A stretch of 25,064 nt of DNA from Clostridiales bacterium (GTDB taxonomy: Bacteria > Bacillota_A > Clostridia > Oscillospirales > Oscillospiraceae), in assembly GCA_022777455.1 (NCBI GenBank), contig JALFGI010000130.1, positions 1-25,064 on the forward strand, in the 5' to 3' direction. The notes beneath the pieces are model-generated. The model was not told where the DNA came from. It saw only the letters and a list, made by a program, of their open reading frames with translations, and searched no databases. The translations under genes and the position numbers were made by a program. Positions within the stretch are counted from its first letter, which is position 1; each line of letters opens with the position of its first letter. Shown one piece after another: positions 13,029-20,658 of this stretch.

Positions 13029-15641
13029 TTACGGCAAATAGTACATCCCCATCAAATCACGCATGGCAAAATAATTGGGCAGCTGACGCCAGCCTGCGGC
13101 ACTGGGATGCGCACCGTCGAACTGCATATGGGTGTCCGGAAGGGCCTCCATAAGGATTGCTTTGGCGCCGGAGCAGGGACGGCCGTAGAGTCCGTCCGCA
13201 TTGGCCCACCAAAGGTTTTTCAACCAGGTCATTTGTTTCAAAGGCTCCGGAGAGGCATAGACCCGGCCCAGGTTCAAATCCTGCAAAGCGGTGCAGCCCA
13301 GCAGGGGGGACAGATCCGTAACATTGATGGTAAACATTTCCAGATAAATCAGGTTCTTGCAGCTGGACAGGGGGGAGATATCCGTAATACCCGTTTCTCC
13401 GATGATAAGATACTTCAAATTGGGCATATATTCCACCCAATCACAGTTTTCAACTTCCCACATATGGCCGATGTCGACACACTCAATGTCCGGGCAGTAG
13501 CGCAGCGGATAGAGGTCCTCCGTGGTGACCATGATGCCATTCTGCATCTTCCAGGGGTAGAAGTAGATGGAATCCGTCGGGAAATCATGGCGCTGGATTT
13601 TCACCGTCCAGACGAAGCGAATGTCCTCATACCGCCGGTTCAGCGCATCCATGGTCTCGTCATCCAAGCCGCAGCCGGACATATTCACCCGCGTCAGATG
13701 GTGGAAGCAGGGCAGCATTTTTTCCACATCCGTCTCGGACGCCACCGGCTGACCGGACAGGTCGAGCTCTGTTGTATCCGTGCGGAAGGTCTTTCCCGCA
13801 ACACTCACCTCTCCCAGGAAGTCGCACTGGGGATATCGCTGCGCCAATTCCAGCATCTGTTCATTGGAAAGGCCGCAGCCAAGCAGATTGACCTGGCAAA
13901 GACCGGGCATCTGATCAAAGGTATCCTGAAGCTCCTGGAAGCTCAGGGATTGGTTGGAAAGGTCCAGGGTTTCCGTCTGGGAGGACAGCGTCCGGTTACC
14001 CAGAGGAATCATCCAGTTGAACGTAACCTGGGGATAGTCCGCAATCAACCCGATTCGATCCGTCGTCGATGGGAGCTGGCCTTCCAGGGAGACACTTTGG
14101 AGCTGGTGCAGCATGGACAGCGCCTGGCGCAGCTGGTCGATGGAGGCATTTTCCAGAGAAATATCCCGGGCGGTGTTCACTACTTCCACGCCTCCAACGG
14201 TGAATACGTAGGGAAAATCTTCCATACCTGCCGCTGCCAGATATTTTTCAAGTCCGGGAAGGTCGGCGCAGCGTCTGGCATCCAGGATTTTCAGCTGAGA
14301 GAAATAGCGGAGCATTGCGCTGTCGCCCAGGCCGGGATCGACGATTTCAATCTGGGTGGAGGTGGAGGGATATCTCTTTCCCTGAATGGGAACATTCCAC
14401 ACGATTGTGCAGTCCGGCAGCGCCTGCTGAATGTCCAGATAGTCCTGCTGTGTCAGAGATTTGCTCTGCAGGTCCAGGAATGCGGCACTACGGAGTAAAA
14501 GCTGCCCTCCTGCCAGTACAAAAACCCTTGAGCCCAGGAAGATCAAAGCGCCCACCAAAGTGGCAGCCAGCAGCGTCATCAAACAACCCAAACGGTGCCT
14601 TACGAAAAACGAACGGCGTTCCGCACGGAAGGCGGGAGCAGCGGTTTGTGAAACGCTTTCCCGGGACCGGACCCGTGGAGCGGGAGTGATTGCCAGCATC
14701 ACCACGGAGGAAAGCACGATGATGCCCAAAGCAGCGCTCATGGTGCAGTAGGAAAACATTGCCTGACTGGCGTGCCGCTGAACATTGTACTCCATATATC
14801 CTGCCGTTCCCAGCATGACGGCAATCAAAAGCCATAGGCCCACATACCATTTGCGCATTCCGCGTCTTCGTACCATGCGGATAGAAAGCAGCACCGCCAC
14901 GAAGACAATGGTCAATGCACCGAATACCTGGGTGATATTGACAAAACCGTTGCTCCGAAAGGTCAGCGCGTCATAGCGGGTGCTGTCCAGCACGATCTCG
15001 GCGGAGAAATACAGCAGCAAAAACAGCAGGCACACATCACCGGGGCGGAGCCGTGCCCGCCGTGTAAAAATCAGATAGACGAGCAGCAGCAAAACAAACA
15101 GCATACCGGCCCACATGGCTTGAAGCAGAAAGGTTGCCAATCGGTATTCCGCTTCGCCGGAAACGGAATTGGTTACGGGATAAGCCCAGGGAAGCTCCCG
15201 CAGGGTATCCAACAGGAAGCCACGGTCGGCGGCATCAAAGAAATAGGCAAGTCTGCCCACGCCGATTCCCGCGCAGCCTGCGATGCTTGCGCAGTCCAGA
15301 AGCTCACCCAAAGAGGGAGCAATACGCAGCAGCCACAGCAGAAATGCTCCAAGCAGGCAACCGGCAAAAACGCCCAGAAGCGCAAAACCGCCGGAGAAAC
15401 GGGTCAACGCGTCCCTCAGCCCATCGTATTCTCCGAATCTGCAGTACCAGTGAACCAGGCGGGCACCCAGAAGTCCCAGCGCCACCATGGTGGGAACGGC
15501 AACCAGGGCTCTGACACCCCGGCGGGCTTTCATCAGATAAAGTGCAAGGAAGAAAAATACCGCCGTCAGCGTTCCGGCTGTGAGCAGCAGAGGACGCCAG
15601 AAGATGACAATGTCGTCCGAAATAAACGCAATTTTCTCCAT
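13029..15641 (-). CDS. Fusion of an Lgt-like membrane domain with an extracytoplasmic leucine-rich-repeat domain
   Basis: 870 residues. Residues 1-320 are an Lgt-like membrane domain with the same altered motifs as the unfused copy: ARLVHWYC (60-67), GGFALLGVF (84-92), VGRLAYFFDAADRG (128-141), LDSTRYD (218-224). A basic linker (320-350) leads to a further membrane segment (351-369, LGCLMTLLAATLVGALIFLG) and then ~485 residues of irregular LRR units such as QTETLDLSNQSLSF, CQVNLLGCGLSNEQM and DIRFVWTVKIQ. From the extra membrane segment onward it matches the stand-alone protein at 678-2099, ending MTWLKNLWWANADG and RDLMGMYYLP against MTWLKNLWWGG and RDKIGMYYM. The ribosome site lies in the last codons of the upstream NAGPA gene, 4 nt away, so the two are coupled. 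No known protein with this architecture comes to mind; the function is unknown. Confidence 0.87.
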   Translation of the reverse strand: MEKIAFISDDIVIFWRPLLLTAGTLTAVFFFLALYLMKARRGVRALVAVPTMVALGLLGARLVHWYCRFGEYDGLRDALTRFSGGFALLGVFAGCLLGAFLLWLLRIAPSLGELLDCASIAGCAGIGVGRLAYFFDAADRGFLLDTLRELPWAYPVTNSVSGEAEYRLATFLLQAMWAGMLFVLLLLVYLIFTRRARLRPGDVCLLFLLLYFSAEIVLDSTRYDALTFRSNGFVNITQVFGALTIVFVAVLLSIRMVRRRGMRKWYVGLWLLIAVMLGTAGYMEYNVQRHASQAMFSYCTMSAALGIIVLSSVVMLAITPAPRVRSRESVSQTAAPAFRAERRSFFVRHRLGCLMTLLAATLVGALIFLGSRVFVLAGGQLLLRSAAFLDLQSKSLTQQDYLDIQQALPDCTIVWNVPIQGKRYPSTSTQIEIVDPGLGDSAMLRYFSQLKILDARRCADLPGLEKYLAAAGMEDFPYVFTVGGVEVVNTARDISLENASIDQLRQALSMLHQLQSVSLEGQLPSTTDRIGLIADYPQVTFNWMIPLGNRTLSSQTETLDLSNQSLSFQELQDTFDQMPGLCQVNLLGCGLSNEQMLELAQRYPQCDFLGEVSVAGKTFRTDTTELDLSGQPVASETDVEKMLPCFHHLTRVNMSGCGLDDETMDALNRRYEDIRFVWTVKIQRHDFPTDSIYFYPWKMQNGIMVTTEDLYPLRYCPDIECVDIGHMWEVENCDWVEYMPNLKYLIIGETGITDISPLSSCKNLIYLEMFTINVTDLSPLLGCTALQDLNLGRVYASPEPLKQMTWLKNLWWANADGLYGRPCSGAKAILMEALPDTHMQFDGAHPSAAGWRQLPNYFAMRDLMGMYYLP

Positions 15642-15645
15642 GAAG

Positions 15646-16770
15646 TCAGTTCACCTCCGGCATGGCTGTGGCAAAATAGATGATGTCGCTGATGTCCCGC
15701 TGGTCACCATAATCCACGCTGTTGATCAGCGTGTTATTCATTACAATGGTGGCGGTCTGACCGCCGTCCAAAGAGTAAGCCTTGGGAATTCCCAGCTCTT
15801 GAAGCCTGGTGGCAAATTGCTTTAGGGTGGGCATATTGACTGCATAGGGCTCCATGTTCACGGACACCGTCACATAGTGCAGTTTCCCCATCTGGCAAAG
15901 GGCTGCCCGGCTCAGCGTCCCTCGAATCTCTCCCACAGAGTAGACCACAGGGGTGCATTGCTCCCCGTCCTGGACGATGACGGGCCCAAAAGCAAGGCTG
16001 AAACGGACGTGATTTTCCTGAATGTACTGCTCCACCTGGCTCTTTGTGACCAATTCTCCCCGGGGGACAAACAGCAGGTCCCCTTCGTCATCAATGAAGC
16101 AGGTGTCCAGAATTCCATCCTCATCCAGGCGGTAAACAATGCCGTTGTTTACTGTAATGCCATATGGACGGTATGCATAGTAATCAGCGCTGGAAGCTGC
16201 CACAGCGTTGACGCTTTTCGCCATTTCTGTGGCGGTGCACAAAGACGCAGAACCGTAGGTACCGCCGGAGAAGAACCGGCGAAACTGGGAGGGATGGGCA
16301 ATTTTAACCTCGGAAAATGTGTAGACAGCGCTCTCGATGACCTGTTTCCAGGTGATGGCAAGGATGGTGTCATCCAGATAATATTGAACAGAGGTTTCAT
16401 TCTTGATCGGGGTCTGCGGGGTGAACAGCGTGGACTGCCCGTCCAAAAGGGCTTGGGCTTTTTGCAGAATCTGCTCCATTTCCGCCGGGTTGGAGGTTTC
16501 GCCAAAGCACTCCTGGCGAGGTTTGGGAGCGACCAGATCGGCATCGTTGAGATGGTATTCTTTGGGAATATACACCACGCCGCTGAGGATGTCGCTGACG
16601 GAATTGGTGATGTACTGGCTGAATTTGCTCCCCAGGTTCAGGGACGTGCCCTCCGCATAGCCGGAGCACGCAAAAGTGCCCATACAGCAGGATAGAATCA
16701 CAGCTGCGGCAAGCAGCTTGGCGAAAATCCGAAAGCAGATTTTATGTTGACGAGTCAAAAGATATCTCAT
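15646..16770 (-). CDS. Secreted or anchored phosphodiester glycosidase (NAGPA)-domain protein, copy 1
   Basis: 374 residues from the ATG at 16770, preceded by GGGGGAG with 7-nt spacing; a TTG start at 16794 would overlap the upstream gene and has no ribosome site. An N-terminal signal or anchor (KLLAAAVILSCCMGTFACSG, ~19-38) contains a poor lipobox-like LSCC. The C-terminal ~230 residues fit the NAGPA/YetB-type domain: VNAVAASSADYYAYRPYG, VNNGIVYR, GDLLF, FGPVIVQDGE, SRAALCQMGKLHYVTV and AYSLDGGQTATIVMN. Family members cleave GlcNAc-1-phosphodiester-type glycan linkages, for example the mammalian uncovering enzyme, and bacterial ones are linked with exopolysaccharide. A conserved N-terminal block (ILAITWKQV, FSEVKIAHPSQFRRF) is shared with copy 2 and is not part of the usual domain. 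The substrate is inferred to be an envelope glycan. Confidence 0.82.
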   Translation of the reverse strand: MRYLLTRQHKICFRIFAKLLAAAVILSCCMGTFACSGYAEGTSLNLGSKFSQYITNSVSDILSGVVYIPKEYHLNDADLVAPKPRQECFGETSNPAEMEQILQKAQALLDGQSTLFTPQTPIKNETSVQYYLDDTILAITWKQVIESAVYTFSEVKIAHPSQFRRFFSGGTYGSASLCTATEMAKSVNAVAASSADYYAYRPYGITVNNGIVYRLDEDGILDTCFIDDEGDLLFVPRGELVTKSQVEQYIQENHVRFSLAFGPVIVQDGEQCTPVVYSVGEIRGTLSRAALCQMGKLHYVTVSVNMEPYAVNMPTLKQFATRLQELGIPKAYSLDGGQTATIVMNNTLINSVDYGDQRDISDIIYFATAMPEVN

Positions 16771-16783
16771 ATGTAAGCTCCCC

Positions 16784-17428
16784 CTATGCCGCAATTCCGC
16801 CGCAGATGATTTTCAGAAGCGAGCCATCGGATTTGACAAGCCATTGATTATTCTGGTAGGTGAGCTGAAGCGTCAGGTTGGTCTGAGCCATGGGGGCATC
16901 CTGCTGAAGCACCTGCTCAATGGCCGCAAGAAGGATCTGCCGAATCAGCTCTTCCTTTAAATTGCCGCTTTCATCATAGACGGAGTTGGTGCTGTCCATG
17001 GAATCCAACTGCGAAGTAAGCAGTTCCGGCCAGATCGCCTCGGTACGTGCCAAAACCGCATTCAAATCCAGCGCCTCAAATTGAACATCCTGCGCCAGAC
17101 CGGTTTCGGTAGAATACATGTCTCCGTCAAATCGGTAGGAGCATGTCGCCTGATAGGCTTCCCAAAGCCTTGCCGCGATCGCGTCGTCAGGCTCCTTCTC
17201 CAGTCCCAAATCCGGATGGCCCTGTATTTGCCGGGAGACACTGTCATAGTCACTCTGACAAATACCATCCATCAGTTTTTGGGCACAGGAAACGGCTTTG
17301 TCAGGCACCCTCCAAAGGCGGCAGACCGGCTTCTGCAAGGAAAAAAGCGTTGCAGCCACGGCCAGTGTCCCGCACAGCGTTCCAAGGGTGAAAAACAGGA
17401 TGGCAGGAAAGACGGATTGTTTCTTCAT
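16784..17428 (-). CDS. Small single-pass membrane protein with extracytoplasmic domain, copy 1
   Basis: 214 residues, with TGGAGGA 7 nt before the ATG. One N-terminal hydrophobic helix (PAILFFTLGTLCGTLAVAAT, ~8-27) is followed by a soluble domain. CAQKLMDGICQSDYDSVS (48-65) and a C-terminal strand LTLQLTYQNNQWLVKSDGSL resemble the start helix and final strands of small NTF2/SnoaL-like folds, but I cannot name the family. The paralogue at 18921-19553 shares these two blocks and the ending CGGIAA/SGGIR. It is first in its module and is followed after 13 nt by the NAGPA-like gene, so the two products probably act together at the outer face of the membrane. Confidence 0.8.
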   Translation of the reverse strand: MKKQSVFPAILFFTLGTLCGTLAVAATLFSLQKPVCRLWRVPDKAVSCAQKLMDGICQSDYDSVSRQIQGHPDLGLEKEPDDAIAARLWEAYQATCSYRFDGDMYSTETGLAQDVQFEALDLNAVLARTEAIWPELLTSQLDSMDSTNSVYDESGNLKEELIRQILLAAIEQVLQQDAPMAQTNLTLQLTYQNNQWLVKSDGSLLKIICGGIAA

Positions 17429-17572
17429 GAATAGTCCTCCAGGAAAAATGTTCCGAATTCAGGTTCTATTTCTTTGGGCGACCTATAAAACTTTTTTGAT
17501 GGTTTGGGGGAGAGATTTTGTTCTGGCAAAAGTTTCCAAAATACCGGAATACTTTGTATATTTCGGTGTTTT

Positions 17573-17589
17573 CAAAGTGCATTGTTAAG
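17573..17589 (-). promoter_or_regulatory. Candidate regulatory motif in the leader of module 1
   Basis: The 340-nt gap 17430-17769 between the two modules holds no gene. It carries, on the minus strand, CTTAACAATGCACTTTG, which matches 15 of 17 positions of the sequence at 558-574 spanning the azlC -35 region. TTAACA could be a -35 box, but no good -10 follows at 16-18 nt (a TATACA comes at 22 nt). Confidence 0.3.
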
Positions 17590-17769
17590 GAAAAAGGTCC
17601 AGCCAAACCACAAAAGGGTAGCTTTCAGAGGCGCCCTTCGATATTCTCAATAAAGTGACTGTATGTAACAGAATAACACATTTCCCACTTTATATCAATA
17701 GGCACACCTGAAAAAACCCGGTGTTCCCAAACGTCCAGGGAAGAATCCCGGCTGCGGCTGATGAGCCTG

Positions 17770-18903
17770 TCACGGACCTGAGGGTTCATCGTCGCAGCGC
17801 GGAATTGCCGTGGCAAAGTAGATGATATCGCTGATTTTTCGCTGGTGGCCGTAGAGCACGGCGTTGATGAGCTCGCCGTCCATGGCGATGACGGCGGTCT
17901 GGCCTCCGTCCAGGGCATAGGCCTTTGTGATACCGCTTTGGCGCAGATTCCGGGCAAAGCGGTGGATGGTGGGAACCTCCGGCTGGGCATCTTCCCCGTT
18001 GACCTCCGCCAGCAGATAGTGGAGCTTCCCCAGCTGGCACAGGGCGGCGCGGGGATAGCAGTCGTTGATCTCCCCCACGGCATAGCTGTCCGGGGTGATC
18101 ACCTGGCCATCCTGGATCAGCACCGGGCCAAAGGCCAGGCTGAACAGAATCTCATGCTGGTCCACGAACTGCTGGGACTGCTCCTTGTCCATCTGGTCAT
18201 ACCGGGTGGTGAAGAGCAGGTCTCCGTTTTTGTCGATATAGCAGGTATCCACCAGGCCGTTGTCAACCCGGCGCACCGTCCCGTCGTATACCAGAGTGCC
18301 CGCACGGCGGTAGCCGTAAAAATCCCCGCTGGAGGCCACCACCGCGTTGACGCTTTGGGCCATCTCCGTGGTGACATACAGCTTCTCCGACCCGAACTCC
18401 CCTCCCGCCAGGAACCGGCGAAACTGGGAAGGATGGGCAATCTTCACCTCCGAAAAGGTGTACACCCCGCCGTCCAGCACCTGCTTCCAGGTAATGGCCA
18501 GAATGGTTTCGTCCAGATAGTAACGTACCGGCGTGCCGGGCACCAGTGTCACATTGGGGGAAAAATACAGCGCCTGTCCATCCAGCAGCTTTTCTGCCGC
18601 CGAAAAATCCAGCTCGGCCGGGTCATCCGTCCGGCCGAAACAGGCCGGATCCGGTTCGGGAGCCGCCAGGGCATGGCGGTCGATCCAGTAGACCCGCTCC
18701 GAGGTCCGTACCCCTTCCATGGCATCGGACAGAGCGCTTTCCAGGTATTGGTTCAGGGCTTCTCCGGTGTCTTCCCGGCAAGCGGACCGGGCAGGGGCAC
18801 CAATCCACCGTGCCGTCCCCCACAGCACCGACACCGCCAGCACGCCGGACACCATGCCGGGCAGGCTGCGCAGCACCCGGGACAAAAAGGCATTTTCTGC
18901 CAT
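17770..18903 (-). CDS. Phosphodiester glycosidase (NAGPA)-domain membrane-anchored protein, copy 2
   Basis: 377 residues from the ATG at 18903, preceded by AAGAAGGA. The longer frame to 18978 overlaps the upstream gene and lacks a site. Anchor at ~12-34 (SLPGMVSGVLAVSVLWGTARW), with no lipobox. The body follows copy 1 almost without gaps: LAITWKQVLDGGVYTFSEVK, IAHPSQFRRF, QSVNAVVASSGDFYGYR, GDLLF, FSLAFGPVLIQDG, PRAALCQLGKLHYL and AYALDGGQTAVIAMDG (331-337 is LDGGQTA). The tail after YFATAIP differs from copy 1. Its codons look richer in G and C than those of copy 1. It lies 17 nt after the small membrane protein gene and has no Lgt-like gene directly behind it; module 1 follows after a gap. 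Confidence 0.82.
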   Translation of the reverse strand: MAENAFLSRVLRSLPGMVSGVLAVSVLWGTARWIGAPARSACREDTGEALNQYLESALSDAMEGVRTSERVYWIDRHALAAPEPDPACFGRTDDPAELDFSAAEKLLDGQALYFSPNVTLVPGTPVRYYLDETILAITWKQVLDGGVYTFSEVKIAHPSQFRRFLAGGEFGSEKLYVTTEMAQSVNAVVASSGDFYGYRRAGTLVYDGTVRRVDNGLVDTCYIDKNGDLLFTTRYDQMDKEQSQQFVDQHEILFSLAFGPVLIQDGQVITPDSYAVGEINDCYPRAALCQLGKLHYLLAEVNGEDAQPEVPTIHRFARNLRQSGITKAYALDGGQTAVIAMDGELINAVLYGHQRKISDIIYFATAIPRCDDEPSGP

Positions 18904-18920
18904 GAAATTCCTTCTTATGC

Positions 18921-19553
18921 TTATCGTATTCCGCCGGAAATTGCGGTCATCAGAGCGCTGTCGGGAACCACCCACCACTGATTTCCTTCGTAAACAAGCT
19001 GCACCGTTACAGCGTTCTCCACAGGGCCAACTGCTGCAACGGCCTCCCGGGCCGCCTCTTCCAGAACGGATTGGGCAAAATCTTCCCGGTACTGCTGATT
19101 GCTGTCATACACCTGGGACATATCCTCCGCCGCTTCCACCCGGGCCTCCAGTACCGCAGCAGAACGCTGCTTCAGCTCCTGGGTCAGGCTGGGAATGTCC
19201 AAACCGGACACAGTGAAGTCCATGGCCACGCCGGCGTCCGTGGCGTAGCAGCTGCCCTGGCTTCGACACTCCAGACTGGAGACGAAGGCATCCCAGATAA
19301 GCGCTGCCGCCGGTGTCTCCCGTTGGGCATCGGTGCCCAGGCTGGGAGTGCCGTACAGATAGGCGGAGGCCCCGGCATAATCTCCCTGGGAGATACATTC
19401 CATCATCGCCCGGGCGCATTTTTCCGCTCCTTCCGTCTTGCCAAAGAGCCTGGGGACCGCATTGCGCTGGGTCAGGCAGATCAGCAGCGCCGCCACCGCC
19501 AGCACCGCCGCCAGCGCCCCAAAAATCCAGAATGAAGCTTTGTTTTTTCTCAT
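18921..19553 (-). CDS. Small single-pass membrane protein with extracytoplasmic domain, copy 2
   Basis: 210 residues. N-terminal anchor SFWIFGALAAVLAVAALLI (~7-25), then a soluble domain with CARAMMECISQGDYAGASAYL (46-66), and C-terminal strands VTVQLVYEGNQWWVVPDSAL. These blocks match copy 1 at 16784-17428, down to the closing GGI. The middle (~80-160) is less conserved and rich in Ala and Glu. The start is ATG with a weak site (GATGAG). The leader contains an 8-bp GC hairpin (19575-19596) close to the start. The function is unknown; the fixed order with a NAGPA-like gene in both modules suggests an obligate partner. Confidence 0.78.
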   Translation of the reverse strand: MRKNKASFWIFGALAAVLAVAALLICLTQRNAVPRLFGKTEGAEKCARAMMECISQGDYAGASAYLYGTPSLGTDAQRETPAAALIWDAFVSSLECRSQGSCYATDAGVAMDFTVSGLDIPSLTQELKQRSAAVLEARVEAAEDMSQVYDSNQQYREDFAQSVLEEAAREAVAAVGPVENAVTVQLVYEGNQWWVVPDSALMTAISGGIR

Positions 19554-19685
19554 TTTCTCATCAATGATTCCCGTTTGCGGCCGGGCAGGGCCGCAATAGA
19601 TGGCTGATTATCATGTCGGACGAAATCAGCAGGAAGGAGCAGTCATAGGATCTCCCGGTTTTTCCAAATTATCCGGTTTGGGACA

Positions 19686-19710
19686 TAAAAAACTCCCCGA
19701 AACCGGGGAG
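19686..19710 (-). terminator. Rho-independent terminator of the prpC-prkC-rsgA cluster
   Basis: Minus-strand stem CTCCCC-GGTTTC-GGGGAG is followed directly by six T. It lies about 60 nt beyond the rsgA stop codon and separates the housekeeping cluster from the NAGPA/LRR block. Confidence 0.85.
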
Positions 19711-19727
19711 GAAGTGTGCATCAGCAA

Positions 19728-19759
19728 CTGCAGGGGAGGCTCATAGCCTCCCCCTACAG
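19728..19759. repeat. Short palindromic repeat, third copy of the unit found in element C
   Basis: The sequence reads CTGCAGGGGAGGCTCATAGC followed by CTCCCCCTACAG. It forms a GGGGAGGCT-CAT-AGCCTCCCC hairpin. The unit resembles those at 10917-10942 and 11038-11062 inside element C. Here it stands alone between the rsgA stop and its terminator. Confidence 0.65.
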
Positions 19760-19770
19760 CGGGCGGGGTG

Positions 19771-20658
19771 TTATTTGAGCTCCCATTGCTTGATCTGGGC
19801 GGATTTCTCGTACAGACGCAGATAGCTGTCATAACGGGAAGGGACGATTTCTCCAGACGCCACAGCGGCACGGACGGTGCAGCCCGGCTCTGCGCGGTGG
19901 GAGCAGTCGGCAAACTGGCAGCGGCCCAGCCAGGGGGCGAAGTCCGGGAAGGCGTACTGGAGGTTCTCCTTTAAGATCACGTCCATCTGGTCGGTATCAA
20001 AGGAGGAAAAGCCCGGGGTATCCATCACGAAAGTATCCTCCCCCAGGGAGAACAGCTCCACATGGCGGGTGGTATGCCGGCCCCGGCCCAGCTTTTCGGA
20101 CACCTCGCCGGTGGCCAGAGCCAGGTCCGGACACAAACAGTTGAGGATGCTGGACTTACCTACCCCGGAGTTGCCGGTAAAGGCGGTGAGCTTGCCCTGC
20201 AGAAAGGCGCGGAGCTCCTGCACGCCCTCGCCGGTTTTGGCGCTGGTGCAGATGACGGGGAAGCCCGCCTTTTCGTAAGTCTGCCGCAGCTGCTGTGCCG
20301 GGTCCAGATCAATCTTATTGATGCAGATCACGCACTGCACATTCTGGTTGCCCGCGATGGCTGCCACCCGGTCGATGAGGAAGGGCTCCGTCACCGGGTT
20401 GACGTTGGCCGCAAAGACGGCCAGGGCATCCACATTGGCCACGGCGGGCCGGACAAAGCTGCTGCTGCGGGGCAGCACGGCTTCCACCATTCCCTTGCCG
20501 TTTTCCACGGTGATTTCCACCAGGTCCCCGGTCAGGGGGGTGATATGCTCCTTGCGCAGCACACCCCGGCCCCGGCAGACAACCATCCGGTCCGGCAGCT
20601 GCACGTCATAAAACCCACTCAAAGCCCGAACAATTCGCCCGGTATGTTTCTCAGCCAT
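19771..20658 (-). CDS. rsgA: Ribosome small-subunit-dependent GTPase RsgA
   Basis: 295 residues, the usual length. An N-terminal OB-fold (~1-70) precedes a circularly permuted GTPase in which the motifs come in the order G4 NKID (114-117), G5 TSAKTG (138-143), G1 GNSGVGKS (162-169) and G3 DTPG (213-216). A C-terminal zinc site follows: Cys247, Cys252, His254, Cys260. RsgA checks late maturation of the 30S subunit around the decoding centre. Its start overlaps the end of prkC by 8 nt. This neighbourhood (prpC-prkC-rsgA) is conserved in Firmicutes; rpe and thiN, often next, are not here. A strong terminator follows. Confidence 0.96.
   Translation of the reverse strand: MAEKHTGRIVRALSGFYDVQLPDRMVVCRGRGVLRKEHITPLTGDLVEITVENGKGMVEAVLPRSSSFVRPAVANVDALAVFAANVNPVTEPFLIDRVAAIAGNQNVQCVICINKIDLDPAQQLRQTYEKAGFPVICTSAKTGEGVQELRAFLQGKLTAFTGNSGVGKSSILNCLCPDLALATGEVSEKLGRGRHTTRHVELFSLGEDTFVMDTPGFSSFDTDQMDVILKENLQYAFPDFAPWLGRCQFADCSHRAEPGCTVRAAVASGEIVPSRYDSYLRLYEKSAQIKQWELK

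Noticed and set aside
15646..16770. NAGPA copy 1 as a lipoprotein substrate of the Lgt-like neighbours
   Set aside because: The candidate lipobox (ILSCC) is a poor match and copy 2 has none, so this cannot be supported.
16771..16794. TTG start adding eight residues to NAGPA copy 1
   Set aside because: It overlaps the stop of the preceding gene and has no ribosome site, whereas GGGGGAG precedes the ATG at 16770.
18904..18978. N-terminal extension of NAGPA copy 2
   Set aside because: It overlaps the end of the upstream gene and is strongly basic; AAGAAGGA precedes the ATG at 18903.
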